Notes under the pieces: generated by a model
What the model saw: only the letters and a program-made list of their open reading frames with translations
Told to the model about the DNA's origin: nothing
Databases searched by the model: none
Source: JAENVT01 sp039931555
Lineage (GTDB): Bacteria > Actinomycetota > Acidimicrobiia > Acidimicrobiales > Ilumatobacteraceae
DNA: 64,000 bases
Direction of reading: 5' to 3'
Assembly (NCBI GenBank): GCA_039931555.1
Contig: JBDTRP010000078.1
Location: 26,475-90,474, forward strand
Program-made: the position numbers and the translations under genes
Shown: in pieces, positions 24,771-33,192 of the stretch
Layout of the letters: every line of letters starts with the position of its first letter
Position numbering within the stretch: the first letter of the stretch is position 1

Positions 24771-25898
24771 TCAGGTTGCGGGAACCCGATCTCGCAGGTG
24801 CTCGTGCACGAAGTACACGCCACGTTCCTCAACCGTGGCCAACACGCCATCGGCGTCGAGGCCGGCGTTGTGCGATCGCTGCACTCGATTGCAGATGTCG
24901 ACGTCTTGGCCGTGCACCAAACCGTGCGCCAACACGATCGAGTCGCGCACTGCATCGTCGACCTCGGGACGCACGTACAGCCTCCGTTCGACCCTGGTGG
25001 TTCGTGCGTCGAGCGGCTCCATCCACATCGCCAGGAACGCCCCCGGGAACACGTTCATCATCAGGTTCGGCCACACGGTGAGGTACCCGCCGGTGCCGTA
25101 CGGCCCGTCCATCGGCACCGATGCCAACTCCTCCCACCCCGGCTCGCCGGGCAGCAACGTCGAACGGATCTCGTCGATGCGCGAACCGTTGGGCCGCAGC
25201 GGCCGATCCCACGCGTACAAGGCGATCCCGTCGGAGATCATCGGGTAGTCCTCGCTGGCACTGGTGTCGATCTCGGGATGCACGAAGGGGGTGTGGTAGT
25301 TCTCGCTGTAGTTCTCGAGCAGTACCTTCCAGTTGAACTGCCGGTCGTTGGTCTCCGACATCGCAAGCACCATCGACTCCAGCGGGTATGCGTCGATTGC
25401 CCGGCCGAGCGGACCGATGTCGAGCGGTGCGGCCGCGTCGTCGAAGCACACGAACACCAGGCGACGCCATTGCGCCAACTGCACCGGCTTCAACGAACAG
25501 TCGGCAACGTCGAAACCCTCGGGCTCGCCGACGCCCGATGCCCGCGCCAACGATCCATCGAGTTGATACAGCCACGAGTGGTACGGGCAACGGATCAATG
25601 AACTGGCATGCGTCTCGCCGTCCTCGCACAGGGGCGAGGCGCGGTGACGGCAGACGTTGAGGAACACTCGCAACACGCCGGCCTTGTCGCGCACGAACAG
25701 CACCGGCAGACCGCCGACGACGCGGGCCGTCCACGAGCCCGCGGCAGGCATCTCGTCGGCCACACCGGCGCAGACCCAATCACGTCGGAAGATCGCCTGA
25801 CGCTCTCGGTCGTGGAACTCGGGGTCGCTGTATGCCGACGCCGGCAACGTCGTCGCCTTCCGGATTCCACTCGGGTCGGGGATCTCTCGAAGTGCCAC
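24771..25898 (-). CDS. Rieske non-haem iron oxygenase alpha subunit (quaternary amine type)
   Basis: A 375-residue oxygenase. Seen: Rieske [2Fe-2S] ligands in CRHRASPLC...CPYHSW near residues 85-105, and the mononuclear iron site in NYSENYHTPFVHP near residue 205. The residue bridging the two centres between subunits is Glu in NYSEN rather than the Asp of most ring-hydroxylating enzymes. Glu at this place, and the length, are features of carnitine/betaine-type oxygenases such as CntA/YeaW. Beside three dimethylglycine dehydrogenase paralogues, an N-demethylating or C-N-cleaving role on a betaine is the best guess. No reductase gene is adjacent. The GTG start at 25898 lies 11 nt after the methyltransferase stop. 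Confidence 0.8.
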   Translation of the reverse strand: MALREIPDPSGIRKATTLPASAYSDPEFHDRERQAIFRRDWVCAGVADEMPAAGSWTARVVGGLPVLFVRDKAGVLRVFLNVCRHRASPLCEDGETHASSLIRCPYHSWLYQLDGSLARASGVGEPEGFDVADCSLKPVQLAQWRRLVFVCFDDAAAPLDIGPLGRAIDAYPLESMVLAMSETNDRQFNWKVLLENYSENYHTPFVHPEIDTSASEDYPMISDGIALYAWDRPLRPNGSRIDEIRSTLLPGEPGWEELASVPMDGPYGTGGYLTVWPNLMMNVFPGAFLAMWMEPLDARTTRVERRLYVRPEVDDAVRDSIVLAHGLVHGQDVDICNRVQRSHNAGLDADGVLATVEERGVYFVHEHLRDRVPAT

Positions 25899-25909
25899 GG
25901 CACGCCAGA

Positions 25910-26695
25910 TTAGGTGTGCTCGAGCAACAGCTCGCGCTCCCAGATTCGCAGGGCGAGGTCGAGCCGTGAGACCGGGTGCCATCGCGGCTGGGCGTGATCG
26001 CTGCCTCGCACCGCCGGGTACGGCCGAATCGCCCACAGCAGCGGGATGGTCCGCGTCGCGTGGCGCAGGTGATGGGCCACGCGACGAAGGGGTGATGGCC
26101 ACCGCGGCAATGACGCCCGCACGTCGTAACCGTGAACGGAGAGCACGATCGTCGGATGGTGCGCGGCAAGGAACGGCCGCAGGCGAGGTAGCACGCGGTA
26201 CTCGGCTCCCTCGACGTCGATCTTCACCAATGCGTCCGCGGGCCATGTGCGCGCCGCGGCGCGGGCATCGATGGTCGACACATGCGTCGAGCCCACACGC
26301 TCCGCTCGGCCGCTGAAGCTCGACATGCTCTCGCCCAGCCCCACGGGACCGCCGCGCAATTGCCGAGTACCGGTCGATGTCCACAAGGCAACGCGTTGGA
26401 TGTCGACATCGAAGTGCGAGTTGAGTGCGACGTTCGCGGCGAGCTCATCGGCGGCAGCAGGGTCTGGCTCGTAGGCGATGACCCGCGCACCGCATGCCGC
26501 GGCGACCAACGTCATCGGCCCGATCCACGACCCAACGTCGACGAACGTCGAGCCGGGCCCGAGGCGCGACGTCAGCACCTCGAAGGTGTGGGCCTCCAAG
26601 CCGAGCTCGCACTCATGCCAGTACCGATCATGCCGTCCAGCCACGACGTCGAACGACCGCGCCCCGACCGACACGCTGCGAACCCGGTCGGTCAT
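25910..26695 (-). CDS. FkbM-family methyltransferase
   Basis: A 261-residue SAM-dependent methyltransferase. Seen: the SAM-binding TFVDVGSWIGPMTL near residue 50, an acidic end of strand 2 (VIAYEPDP), and the FkbM signature ALVKIDVEGAEYRVL near residue 160. Members methylate sugars, glycolipids or small molecules; the substrate cannot be read here. It is upstream of the Rieske gene with an 11-nt gap on the same strand, so the two are likely co-transcribed, though a functional link is not obvious. No signal peptide. Confidence 0.85.
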   Translation of the reverse strand: MTDRVRSVSVGARSFDVVAGRHDRYWHECELGLEAHTFEVLTSRLGPGSTFVDVGSWIGPMTLVAAACGARVIAYEPDPAAADELAANVALNSHFDVDIQRVALWTSTGTRQLRGGPVGLGESMSSFSGRAERVGSTHVSTIDARAAARTWPADALVKIDVEGAEYRVLPRLRPFLAAHHPTIVLSVHGYDVRASLPRWPSPLRRVAHHLRHATRTIPLLWAIRPYPAVRGSDHAQPRWHPVSRLDLALRIWERELLLEHT

Positions 26696-26717
26696 TCCCG
26701 CATCCTGCCAGAGGCGC

Positions 26718-26820
26718 CGTGAGTCAGATGTCGCGCCAGGCGCGAGATCTGGCTCACAGCCGGCCGGTGGGCGATCGGGTGTGAGCCGGTTGTCGCGCCA
26801 CAGTTGACATCGGGCTCACA
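26718..26820. repeat. Intergenic palindrome family A, second tandem pair
   Basis: Two units (about 26718-26759 and 26780-26820) with the same pattern as 2772-2875: a GTGAG start, TGTCGCGCCA in the middle, and GGCTCACA at the end. They lie between the methyltransferase start and the GntR gene end, both on minus. Confidence 0.7.
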
Positions 26821-26833
26821 GCGGGTAAGGCGA

Positions 26834-26863
26834 CCCGAGCCCGAGCCCGAGCCCGAGCCCGAG
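26834..26863. repeat. Hexanucleotide repeat (CCCGAG)5
   Basis: Five perfect copies of CCCGAG followed by one imperfect copy, just after the GntR gene's 3' end and next to family A. Non-coding; copy number may vary between strains. Confidence 0.85.
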
Positions 26864-26877
26864 GCCGAGGGCGGCGG

Positions 26878-27555
26878 TCAGCAGCCGGCGAGGGGGGATC
26901 CGAGGCGGCGGCGCACGGCGTCGCTGATCTTGTCGTTGAACGCCCGCATGTGCGATTCGATCAACGCCGCGGCGCGCTCGCCGTCGCCGTCGACCAGCGC
27001 GGCATGGATTGCCCGGTGCTCGTCGACCACGTGATCGAGGGCAGCGACGTCGGCCAGGTAGAGGTGCCACAGGCGGTCGCTCTGGGCGTACAACATGTCG
27101 AGCGTCTCGGTGAGGAAGCGGTTGTCGGCGGCCGCCCACACGATCTCGCGACACTCGCGATCGATCTCCAGCAGTTCGGTGGGCGAGCTGTCGGGCACAG
27201 CACGGGCCAGCGCCGCGGCCATGGCATCCCAATCGGCACTGCGGCCGCGAGCGCTGGCCAGGCGCATCACGTACGGCTCGAGGATCGCCCGGGTCTCGTA
27301 CAGCGTCGAGAGCTCCGACACGTCGATGCTCGACACGAACATGCCGCGACGGGGGATGATCGTGACGAACTGGTCGCGCACGAGGCGCTGCAGCGCCTCG
27401 CGGATCGGCGTGCGCCCGAGACCCAACTGGGCCTGCAACACGTCGTCGCGAACGACTGCCCCGGGGGCGAGCTGGAGCGTGACGATCATCTGCCGGATCG
27501 CTTGAAACGCCTGCTCGCTGAGTGATACCGTTCTGATATTGGAAAGATATATCAC
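26878..27555 (-). CDS. GntR-family transcriptional regulator (FCD/FadR type)
   Basis: A 225-residue regulator. Seen: the winged HTH from SLSEQAFQAIRQMIVTLQL through LQAQLGLGRTPIREALQRLV to FVTIIPRRGMFVSS, then an all-helical FCD effector domain with YETRAILEPYVMRLA and the C-terminal HRAIHAALVDGD and SHMRAF, whose His/Asp residues usually bind a metal and ligand. It is divergent from the dimethylglycine dehydrogenase-like gene at 27589 and is the likely regulator of that operon. GTG at 27555 is the only suitable start, without Shine-Dalgarno. It falls inside a palindrome that may be its own operator. Confidence 0.85.
   Translation of the reverse strand: MIYLSNIRTVSLSEQAFQAIRQMIVTLQLAPGAVVRDDVLQAQLGLGRTPIREALQRLVRDQFVTIIPRRGMFVSSIDVSELSTLYETRAILEPYVMRLASARGRSADWDAMAAALARAVPDSSPTELLEIDRECREIVWAAADNRFLTETLDMLYAQSDRLWHLYLADVAALDHVVDEHRAIHAALVDGDGERAAALIESHMRAFNDKISDAVRRRLGSPLAGC
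27534..27554. promoter_or_regulatory. Candidate GntR operator
   Basis: TGATAT and ATATCA arms around a 9-nt centre. This AT-rich palindrome stands out in GC-rich DNA and lies between the divergent regulator and the 851-aa flavoprotein gene, overlapping the regulator's start codon. Confidence 0.5.
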
Positions 27556-27588
27556 AGATGGTTGTGATTTCAAGGACAGGGGATCGAG

Positions 27589-30144
27589 ATGAGTGACACA
27601 ACGGCCCAGACCGTGCCGACCCACGCCAAGTGCGTGATCATCGGCGCCGGCATCGTCGGGAACTGCTTGGTCGGCCATCTCAGCCGCCTCGGCTGGACCG
27701 ACATGGTGCAGATCGACAAGGGCCCGCTGCCCAACCCCGGCGGCTCCACCGGCCATGCCTCCAACTTCATCTTCCCGACCGATCACAACAAGGAGATGGC
27801 GTTCCTCACGCTGGAGAGCCAACAGCAGTACATCGACCACGGGCTGAACAACATGTCCGGTGGCATCGAAGTGGCTCGCAAGCCCGAGCGGATGGAGGAG
27901 TTCAAGCGGCGGATGACCTCGGCCAAGGCGTGGGGCATCGACAGCCGTCTGGTCACGCCGGCCGAGATCAAAGAGCTCGTGCCGTTCATCAACGAAGAGA
28001 TCCTGCTCGGCGGGTTCTACACACCAAGCGTGTCGTGCGTCGACTCGCTGGAGACCGGCACACAGATGCGCAACGAGGCCGTCGATGCGGGTGCGCTGCA
28101 GGTGTTCGCAAACACCGAGGTGCTCGACATCGAGACCGAGGATGGTCCCGGGGGCCCGAAGGTCGTCGCGGTGTTGACCAACAAGGGTCGCATCGAGGCC
28201 GAGTTCGTCGCCATCGCCTGCGGCGTGTGGAGCCCGCGCATCGCCAAGATGGCCGGCGCCAACATCCCCCTCACACCCGCCGTCCACCAGATGGCCGACG
28301 TCGGCCCGATCGACATCCTCCAGCAGAGCGGCAAAGAGGTCGCCTACCCGATCGTGCGCGACATGGACACGTTCTGCTACGAGCGCCAGACCGCCGGCTC
28401 GATGGAGGTCGGCTCGTACGCCCACCGCCCGATCTTCATGCACCCCGACGACATCCCCTCCAACGAGGCATCGGCGCTGTCACCCACCGAGTTGCCGTTC
28501 ACCGCCGACGACTTCGATCAGCAGTTCGAAGAGGCGATCGACCTGATGGAGATGCTCGGCGAGGCCGAGATCCGCTATGCGATCAACGGCCTGCTGAGCC
28601 TGACACCCGACGCCAACCCGGTGCTCGGCGAGACCGTCGAGGTGCGCAACCTGTGGAGCGCGGCTGCGGTGTGGATCAAAGAAGGCCCCGGCATCGCCCA
28701 GATCGTGGCCGAGTGGATGACGTATGGCTACCCGCACCTGTGCGACCCGCACAGCACCGACATCAGCCGCTTCTACCCGCACGAGAAGACCGAGCACCAC
28801 ATCCTCGCCCGGTGTTCCGAGCACTTCAACAAGACGTACGGCATCGTCCACCCCCGCGAGCAGTGGGCCAGCCAGCGCGGCATGCGCCGCAGCCCGTTCT
28901 TCGCTCGCGAGGAGGCGCTGGGTGCGGTGTTCTTCGACGCACGCGGGTGGGAGCGCCCGCAGTGGTTCGAGAGCAACGCCAAGTTGCAGGACAAGTTCCC
29001 CCAGGCGTTCACGCCCCGCCAACACGAGTGGGATGCCCGCTGGTGGAGCCCGATCACCAACGCCGAGCACCTGCAGATGCGCGAGAGCGTCGGCATGGTC
29101 GACCTCACCGCGTTCAACGAGTTCGACATCACCGGTCCCGGCGCAATGGCGTACCTGCAGTACATGTGCGTGAACAACGTCGATGTCGCCGTCGGTCGCA
29201 GCGTGTACACACCGTTGCTCACCCAGCACGGCGGCTTCCGCGGTGACCTCACCATCCAGCGCCTCGGCACCGACCACTTCCGCATCATCACCGGTGCGTT
29301 CGACGGCGGTCGCGACCACTACTGGTTCAACCGGTACATGCCGACCGACGGATCGGTGACGTTCACCGACAAGTCGCAAGGGATGTGCACCCTCGGCGTG
29401 TGGGGCCCCAACGCCGAAAAGACGATGGCCAAGATCGTCACCGATCAGTCGAAGCCGTACGACGTGTCGCAGGCCGGGTTCCCCTACGGCGCGGTGCGCG
29501 AGGTGCTGATCGACGGCGTGCCGTGCATCATGTTCCGCATCTCCTACGTCGGCGAGAACGGCTGGGAGATCTACACCAACATGGAGCACGGCCTGCGGCT
29601 GTGGGACACCGTTGCCGAGGCCGGCAAGGAGTTCGACATCATCCCCGTCGGCATCGGCGTGTACGCCGTGACGGGTCGCATCGAGAAGGGCTATCGCCTG
29701 ATGGGTGCCGAGTTGGAGAGCGAGTACAACCCGGTCGAGGCCGGGCTGGCTCGCCCCAAGGTGAAGTCGGCCGACTTCATGGGCAAGGAGGCGTACCTCA
29801 AGGCGCGCGACGTTTCGCCGGCGGCAATCATGTGCACCCTGTCGATGGATTCGCAGCGCTGTGCCGAGGGCTACGACCGGTTCCCCACCGGTGGCAACGA
29901 GCCGATCCTGACCCTCGACGGCGAGCGCATCCTCGACGCCAAGGGTCGCGTCTCGCGCGTCACCACCGCCGGCGCCGGGCCCTCGGTCGGCAAGTACCTG
30001 CTGCTGGCCTACCTCCCGCCCGAGCACGCCGTGGAGGGCACCAAGTTGCAGGTGATGTACATGAACGAGCTGTACCCGGTGACGGTGGAGCGCGCCGGTG
30101 CAACGCCACTGTTCGATGCCGACGACTCGCGGATGAAGTCATGA
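27589..30144 (+). CDS. Dimethylglycine/sarcosine dehydrogenase-like flavoprotein with GcvT domain (851 aa)
   Basis: A two-domain N-demethylating enzyme: an N-terminal FAD amine oxidase and a C-terminal folate-binding GcvT-like domain that captures formaldehyde as methylene-THF. Seen: VIIGAGIVGNCLVGHL near residue 18, GGSTGHASNF with the His that carries FAD in the family, and RISYVGENGWEIY plus RIEKGYRLMG in the GcvT part. It is the most divergent of three paralogues in the window (GSTGHAS instead of GSTWHAAG), so the substrate may differ. The stop overlaps etfB (ATGA), a direct sign that ETF takes its electrons. AGGGG lies before the ATG. Confidence 0.85.
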   Translation: MSDTTAQTVPTHAKCVIIGAGIVGNCLVGHLSRLGWTDMVQIDKGPLPNPGGSTGHASNFIFPTDHNKEMAFLTLESQQQYIDHGLNNMSGGIEVARKPERMEEFKRRMTSAKAWGIDSRLVTPAEIKELVPFINEEILLGGFYTPSVSCVDSLETGTQMRNEAVDAGALQVFANTEVLDIETEDGPGGPKVVAVLTNKGRIEAEFVAIACGVWSPRIAKMAGANIPLTPAVHQMADVGPIDILQQSGKEVAYPIVRDMDTFCYERQTAGSMEVGSYAHRPIFMHPDDIPSNEASALSPTELPFTADDFDQQFEEAIDLMEMLGEAEIRYAINGLLSLTPDANPVLGETVEVRNLWSAAAVWIKEGPGIAQIVAEWMTYGYPHLCDPHSTDISRFYPHEKTEHHILARCSEHFNKTYGIVHPREQWASQRGMRRSPFFAREEALGAVFFDARGWERPQWFESNAKLQDKFPQAFTPRQHEWDARWWSPITNAEHLQMRESVGMVDLTAFNEFDITGPGAMAYLQYMCVNNVDVAVGRSVYTPLLTQHGGFRGDLTIQRLGTDHFRIITGAFDGGRDHYWFNRYMPTDGSVTFTDKSQGMCTLGVWGPNAEKTMAKIVTDQSKPYDVSQAGFPYGAVREVLIDGVPCIMFRISYVGENGWEIYTNMEHGLRLWDTVAEAGKEFDIIPVGIGVYAVTGRIEKGYRLMGAELESEYNPVEAGLARPKVKSADFMGKEAYLKARDVSPAAIMCTLSMDSQRCAEGYDRFPTGGNEPILTLDGERILDAKGRVSRVTTAGAGPSVGKYLLLAYLPPEHAVEGTKLQVMYMNELYPVTVERAGATPLFDADDSRMKS

Positions 30145-30908
30145 AGATCCTTGTGTGTGTGAAGCGCGTGCCGGCGCCGGGTGCACGCATCAGCATCGCG
30201 ACCGACGGCCAAGCAGTCGACACCGCCTTCCTCGGGTTCACCATGAGCCCTCACGAGGAGTGCGCGGTGGAGGAAGCGGTGCAACTGGTCGAGCAACACG
30301 GTGGCGAATCGACCGTGTTGACGCTCGGCCCATCGGAAGCCGACGAGCAGCTCCGGTACGCGGCCAGCCTCGGCGTGGCCAACGCCGTGCTGCTGCCGAT
30401 CTCCGGCCCCGACTGGGACCCGCAACGCACCGCAACGGCCATTGCTGCGGCCGTCATCGACATCGAGGCTGTTGACGGCCCGTTCGACTTGATCCTGTTC
30501 GGCAACGAGTCGGCGGATTCCGGTGGCTTCCAGGTGGGCATCCGTGTGGCCCACGCGCTCGGGCGCCCCGTCGTCAACGGGATCAAAGGAATCGACGTGC
30601 AGGGCGACACGCTCCGCGCTCGCCGCGAGGCCGACGTCGGTGTGGAGGTCTACGAGGTGCCGATGCCGGCCGTGCTCGGCGTGAAGGAGGGCATCAACCT
30701 GCCGCGCTACCCGACGCTGAAGGGACGACTCGCTTCCAAGAAGGTCGCTGTCGCCCAGGTATCCCCGTCGGGCGATCCAGGTGGTCAACAGATGGTCACC
30801 TTGCTGGCCGCTGCGGAACAGGTCAGCGCCACGGTGATCCTCGGCAACGGCCCCGATGCGGCCGGTGCGGTCGTCGACATGCTCGAAGAGATCGGCGTGC
30901 TGAAGTGA
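30141..30908 (+). CDS. etfB: Electron transfer flavoprotein beta subunit
   Basis: The AMP-binding subunit of ETF, which accepts electrons from flavin dehydrogenases and delivers them to ETF-quinone oxidoreductase. The 255-residue protein shows MKILVCVKRVP, the MSPHEECAVEEAVQL loop, and the family signature region VYEVPMPAVLGVKEGINLPR. It overlaps the upstream flavoprotein and etfA by 4 nt each, forming a dehydrogenase-etfB-etfA operon dedicated to amine oxidation. No ETF-quinone oxidoreductase gene is in the window. Confidence 0.95.
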   Translation: MKILVCVKRVPAPGARISIATDGQAVDTAFLGFTMSPHEECAVEEAVQLVEQHGGESTVLTLGPSEADEQLRYAASLGVANAVLLPISGPDWDPQRTATAIAAAVIDIEAVDGPFDLILFGNESADSGGFQVGIRVAHALGRPVVNGIKGIDVQGDTLRARREADVGVEVYEVPMPAVLGVKEGINLPRYPTLKGRLASKKVAVAQVSPSGDPGGQQMVTLLAAAEQVSATVILGNGPDAAGAVVDMLEEIGVLK

Positions 30909-31852
30909 TCCTGGTCGTCGTCGAGCATGACCGCGGCACGATGTCGCCGGCCACATGGGAGGCGCTCGCCGCTGCCAACAAGCTCGGCGAGACACATGCC
31001 CTGACAATCGGGAAAGCCGCCGACGGGCTGGTCGAACAGATCGGCGTCTTCGGCGCCACGACCGTGCATCAGGTGCACGACGACCTGCTCATCGACTACG
31101 GGCCCGAGGCGTGGGGTGCGGTGGTGGCCCAGGCGGCGACGTTGCTGAGCCCGTCGATCGTGATGGCCACGGGAACCGATCGCGGCAACGAGGTCATGGC
31201 TCATGCCGCGGCGATCCTCGACGCGCCGATGGTCGCCAATGTGGTCGAGTTCGCCGACGACTCGCTGGTGCGCGTTCGGTGGGGCGGCTCGCTGCTCGAG
31301 CGTTGCACGCTCGACGCGCGGATCCGCCTCCTCACGATCGCCCATCACGCGTTTCCAGCGGTCGAATCGCCCGCTACCGCCGCCGCCTCGCCGATGGGGG
31401 TCGAGCTCGAACCGAACCTCGGCCGCACGATGATCCGCGAGCGGGTCGAACGTGCCGCCGGCGTCACGCTGGCAACCGCCCCGGTCGTCGTCAGCGGTGG
31501 GCGCGGCGTCGGCTCGGCCGACGGTTTCGCACCGTTGCAGGAACTGGCGACCGCACTCGGTGGTGTGGTCGGTTGCAGCCGCGCCGTGACCAACAACGGC
31601 TGGCGCAACCACACCGATCAGGTCGGCCAGACCGGTACGCGCATCGCCCCCGACATCTACATCGCCTGCGGCATCTCCGGGGCGATCCAGCACTGGGTGG
31701 GTGCCATGGCGTCGAAGAAGATCCTGGCGATCAACATCGACCCCGAGGCCAACATGGTGACCAAGGCCGACTATGCGGTGATCGGTGACCTGCACCAGGT
31801 GGTGCCGGCGATCACCGCCGAGGTGCAGCGCCGTCGGCGTGGCGGCTCGTAA
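30905..31852 (+). CDS. etfA: Electron transfer flavoprotein alpha subunit
   Basis: The FAD-carrying subunit of ETF. The 315-residue protein has an N-terminal domain (ILVVVEHDRGTMSPATWEAL) and the C-terminal FAD domain with SGGRGVGSADGF, the VGQTGTRIAPDIYIACGISGAIQH segment (split here as VGQTGTRIAPD and CGISGAIQH) and KADYAVIGDLHQVVP. GTG start overlaps etfB (GTGA). It ends an operon and is followed by a long hairpin at 31942. Confidence 0.95.
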   Translation: MILVVVEHDRGTMSPATWEALAAANKLGETHALTIGKAADGLVEQIGVFGATTVHQVHDDLLIDYGPEAWGAVVAQAATLLSPSIVMATGTDRGNEVMAHAAAILDAPMVANVVEFADDSLVRVRWGGSLLERCTLDARIRLLTIAHHAFPAVESPATAAASPMGVELEPNLGRTMIRERVERAAGVTLATAPVVVSGGRGVGSADGFAPLQELATALGGVVGCSRAVTNNGWRNHTDQVGQTGTRIAPDIYIACGISGAIQHWVGAMASKKILAINIDPEANMVTKADYAVIGDLHQVVPAITAEVQRRRRGGS

Positions 31853-31941
31853 CGCTCGCGTTGGGCGAGCGGACCCGGCCCGCACACCACGGGAGGGTCT
31901 ACGTGGTTGCCCCGGCGGGATAGCCGCGCCTGCGATCCTTG

Positions 31942-31992
31942 CCCTGTGGAGTGTCTCGTGTTCGCCTGGGTGCCTTGAAACACTCCACAGGG
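31942..31992. repeat. Intergenic palindrome family C, single copy
   Basis: A perfect 12-bp inverted repeat (CCCTGTGGAGTG and CACTCCACAGGG) around a 27-nt loop that contains CCTGGGTGC. It lies between the convergent etfA and saccharopine dehydrogenase-like genes, so it may act as a bidirectional terminator. Related copies are at 35408-35502. Confidence 0.75.
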
Positions 31993-32024
31993 CCAGCGAA
32001 GACGAAGAGCTGGTACTCGTCGAC

Positions 32025-33131
32025 CTAGCCGGTGACTTCCTTGCCCCGCAGGTACAGCGAGCCGAACCGGTTGGCGAGGAAGTCGGACAACGCGCATTGC
32101 TCCTGGCGCACGAACCCGCGTTGGGGCAGCTTGCCCTCGCGCATCAGGTCGGCCATGGTGCAGATGCCGGCGGCGGTGGTCAGCTGGATCGCCGACAGTC
32201 GCACACCGTTGACCTCCGAGGCGTAGACCTTGCGGGCGAACGTCTCCTGCATCAGCAACCCGTTGCGTGTCCCCGACGCCGTCACGAAGATCAGCACGAC
32301 GTCTTGGTAGGTGATCGGGATGGCGGCTTCCAGCAGTTCCTTCAGCAGGTCGCGCCGGCGCGATAGCCGCAGGTCGGTGATCAGCATCTTGATCGCCGCG
32401 CAGTGACCCGGATAGCGGACCGTCTTGTAGTTGAGCGTCTCGACCTCGCCGAGCAACGTCTCACACAGCGTGCCGAGCCCGCCCGAGGTGTTGAACGCCT
32501 CGTAGTCGACGCCGTCGAGTGAGAAGGCCTCGACCTCCTCCAGTGGAAGCACCTCGAGCATCTTGCCGTCGACGATCGCCTCGCACGGGTTGCAGTACTC
32601 GTTGATCAGCCCGTCGGTCGACCAGGTGAGGTTGTACTTGAACGCGTTGGTGGGGAACTGCGGTAGCGCACCGACGCGCATCGAGATCGAGCGGATGTCG
32701 TCGAAGGATCGGGCGAGCTCTGCTGCGGCGATCGACACGAAGCCCGGCGCCAGCCCGCACTGTGGAACCAACGCGGACGTTGCGTCGATCGACAGGTCCT
32801 TGACCACACGCGTCGACTCGACGTCTTCGGTGAGGTCGAAGTAGTGGGCACCGGCGTTGCGCGCCGCCGTGGCGATGATCGATGTTGCGTGGAAAGGGGC
32901 AGCGCTCATCACCATGTCTTGGCCGTCGACGTTGGCGGCGAGTGCGATCGGGTCGGTGATGTCGGTCTCGAAGGCGCGCACGCCCCGTGCACGCAGCGGG
33001 GCCAACGCGGCCTCATCGCGATCGATGACCGTCACGTCGAACTCGGGCGCTGCCGACAGCAGCTGCACGATCGCTCGACCGATCTTGCCGGCGCCGACCA
33101 GCGTCAACTTGGTGGCCGACGAAGAAGTCAT
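32025..33131 (-). CDS. Saccharopine dehydrogenase-like NAD(P)-binding protein
   Basis: A 368-residue oxidoreductase. Seen: a Rossmann fold at the N-terminus (LTLVGAGKIGRAIVQLL) with acidic DRDE after strand 2, ALVPQCGLAPGFVSI, and a saccharopine dehydrogenase C-terminal domain with EVEAFSLDGVDYEAFNTSGG. Relatives act on saccharopine, carboxynorspermidine or other amino acid adducts; the substrate cannot be read. Among amine-degradation genes, an amino acid role is likely. ATG at 33131 is preceded at 6 nt by TACTGT, suggesting a leaderless mRNA. Convergent with etfA. Confidence 0.85.
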   Translation of the reverse strand: MTSSSATKLTLVGAGKIGRAIVQLLSAAPEFDVTVIDRDEAALAPLRARGVRAFETDITDPIALAANVDGQDMVMSAAPFHATSIIATAARNAGAHYFDLTEDVESTRVVKDLSIDATSALVPQCGLAPGFVSIAAAELARSFDDIRSISMRVGALPQFPTNAFKYNLTWSTDGLINEYCNPCEAIVDGKMLEVLPLEEVEAFSLDGVDYEAFNTSGGLGTLCETLLGEVETLNYKTVRYPGHCAAIKMLITDLRLSRRRDLLKELLEAAIPITYQDVVLIFVTASGTRNGLLMQETFARKVYASEVNGVRLSAIQLTTAAGICTMADLMREGKLPQRGFVRQEQCALSDFLANRFGSLYLRGKEVTG

Positions 33132-33137
33132 CTGGCG

Positions 33138-33143
33138 ACAGTA
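33138..33143 (-). promoter_or_regulatory. Candidate -10 box of a leaderless promoter (TACTGT)
   Basis: On the minus strand TACTGT lies 6 nt before the ATG at 33131, with no Shine-Dalgarno. Confidence 0.45.
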
Positions 33144-33192
33144 CACCACCAGGTCAGGGGGCCTCCCGTGCGGCGTGGCAGGCTGGGGGTTC

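Noticed and set aside
24771..26384. Longer Rieske protein of 537 aa
   Set aside because: The extra N-terminal part is an Arg/Ala-rich out-of-frame reading of the FkbM methyltransferase gene; the family N-terminus begins at GTG 25898.
26816..27601. Open frame on minus giving an LGLGLG tail from the hexanucleotide repeat
   Set aside because: It overlaps the GntR gene in another frame, has no family features and owes its tail to the CCCGAG repeat.
28480..30027. 515-codon minus-strand frame opposite the 851-aa flavoprotein
   Set aside because: Antisense shadow with Leu/His/Arg-rich composition and no recognisable domain; the plus strand encodes FAD and GcvT motifs.
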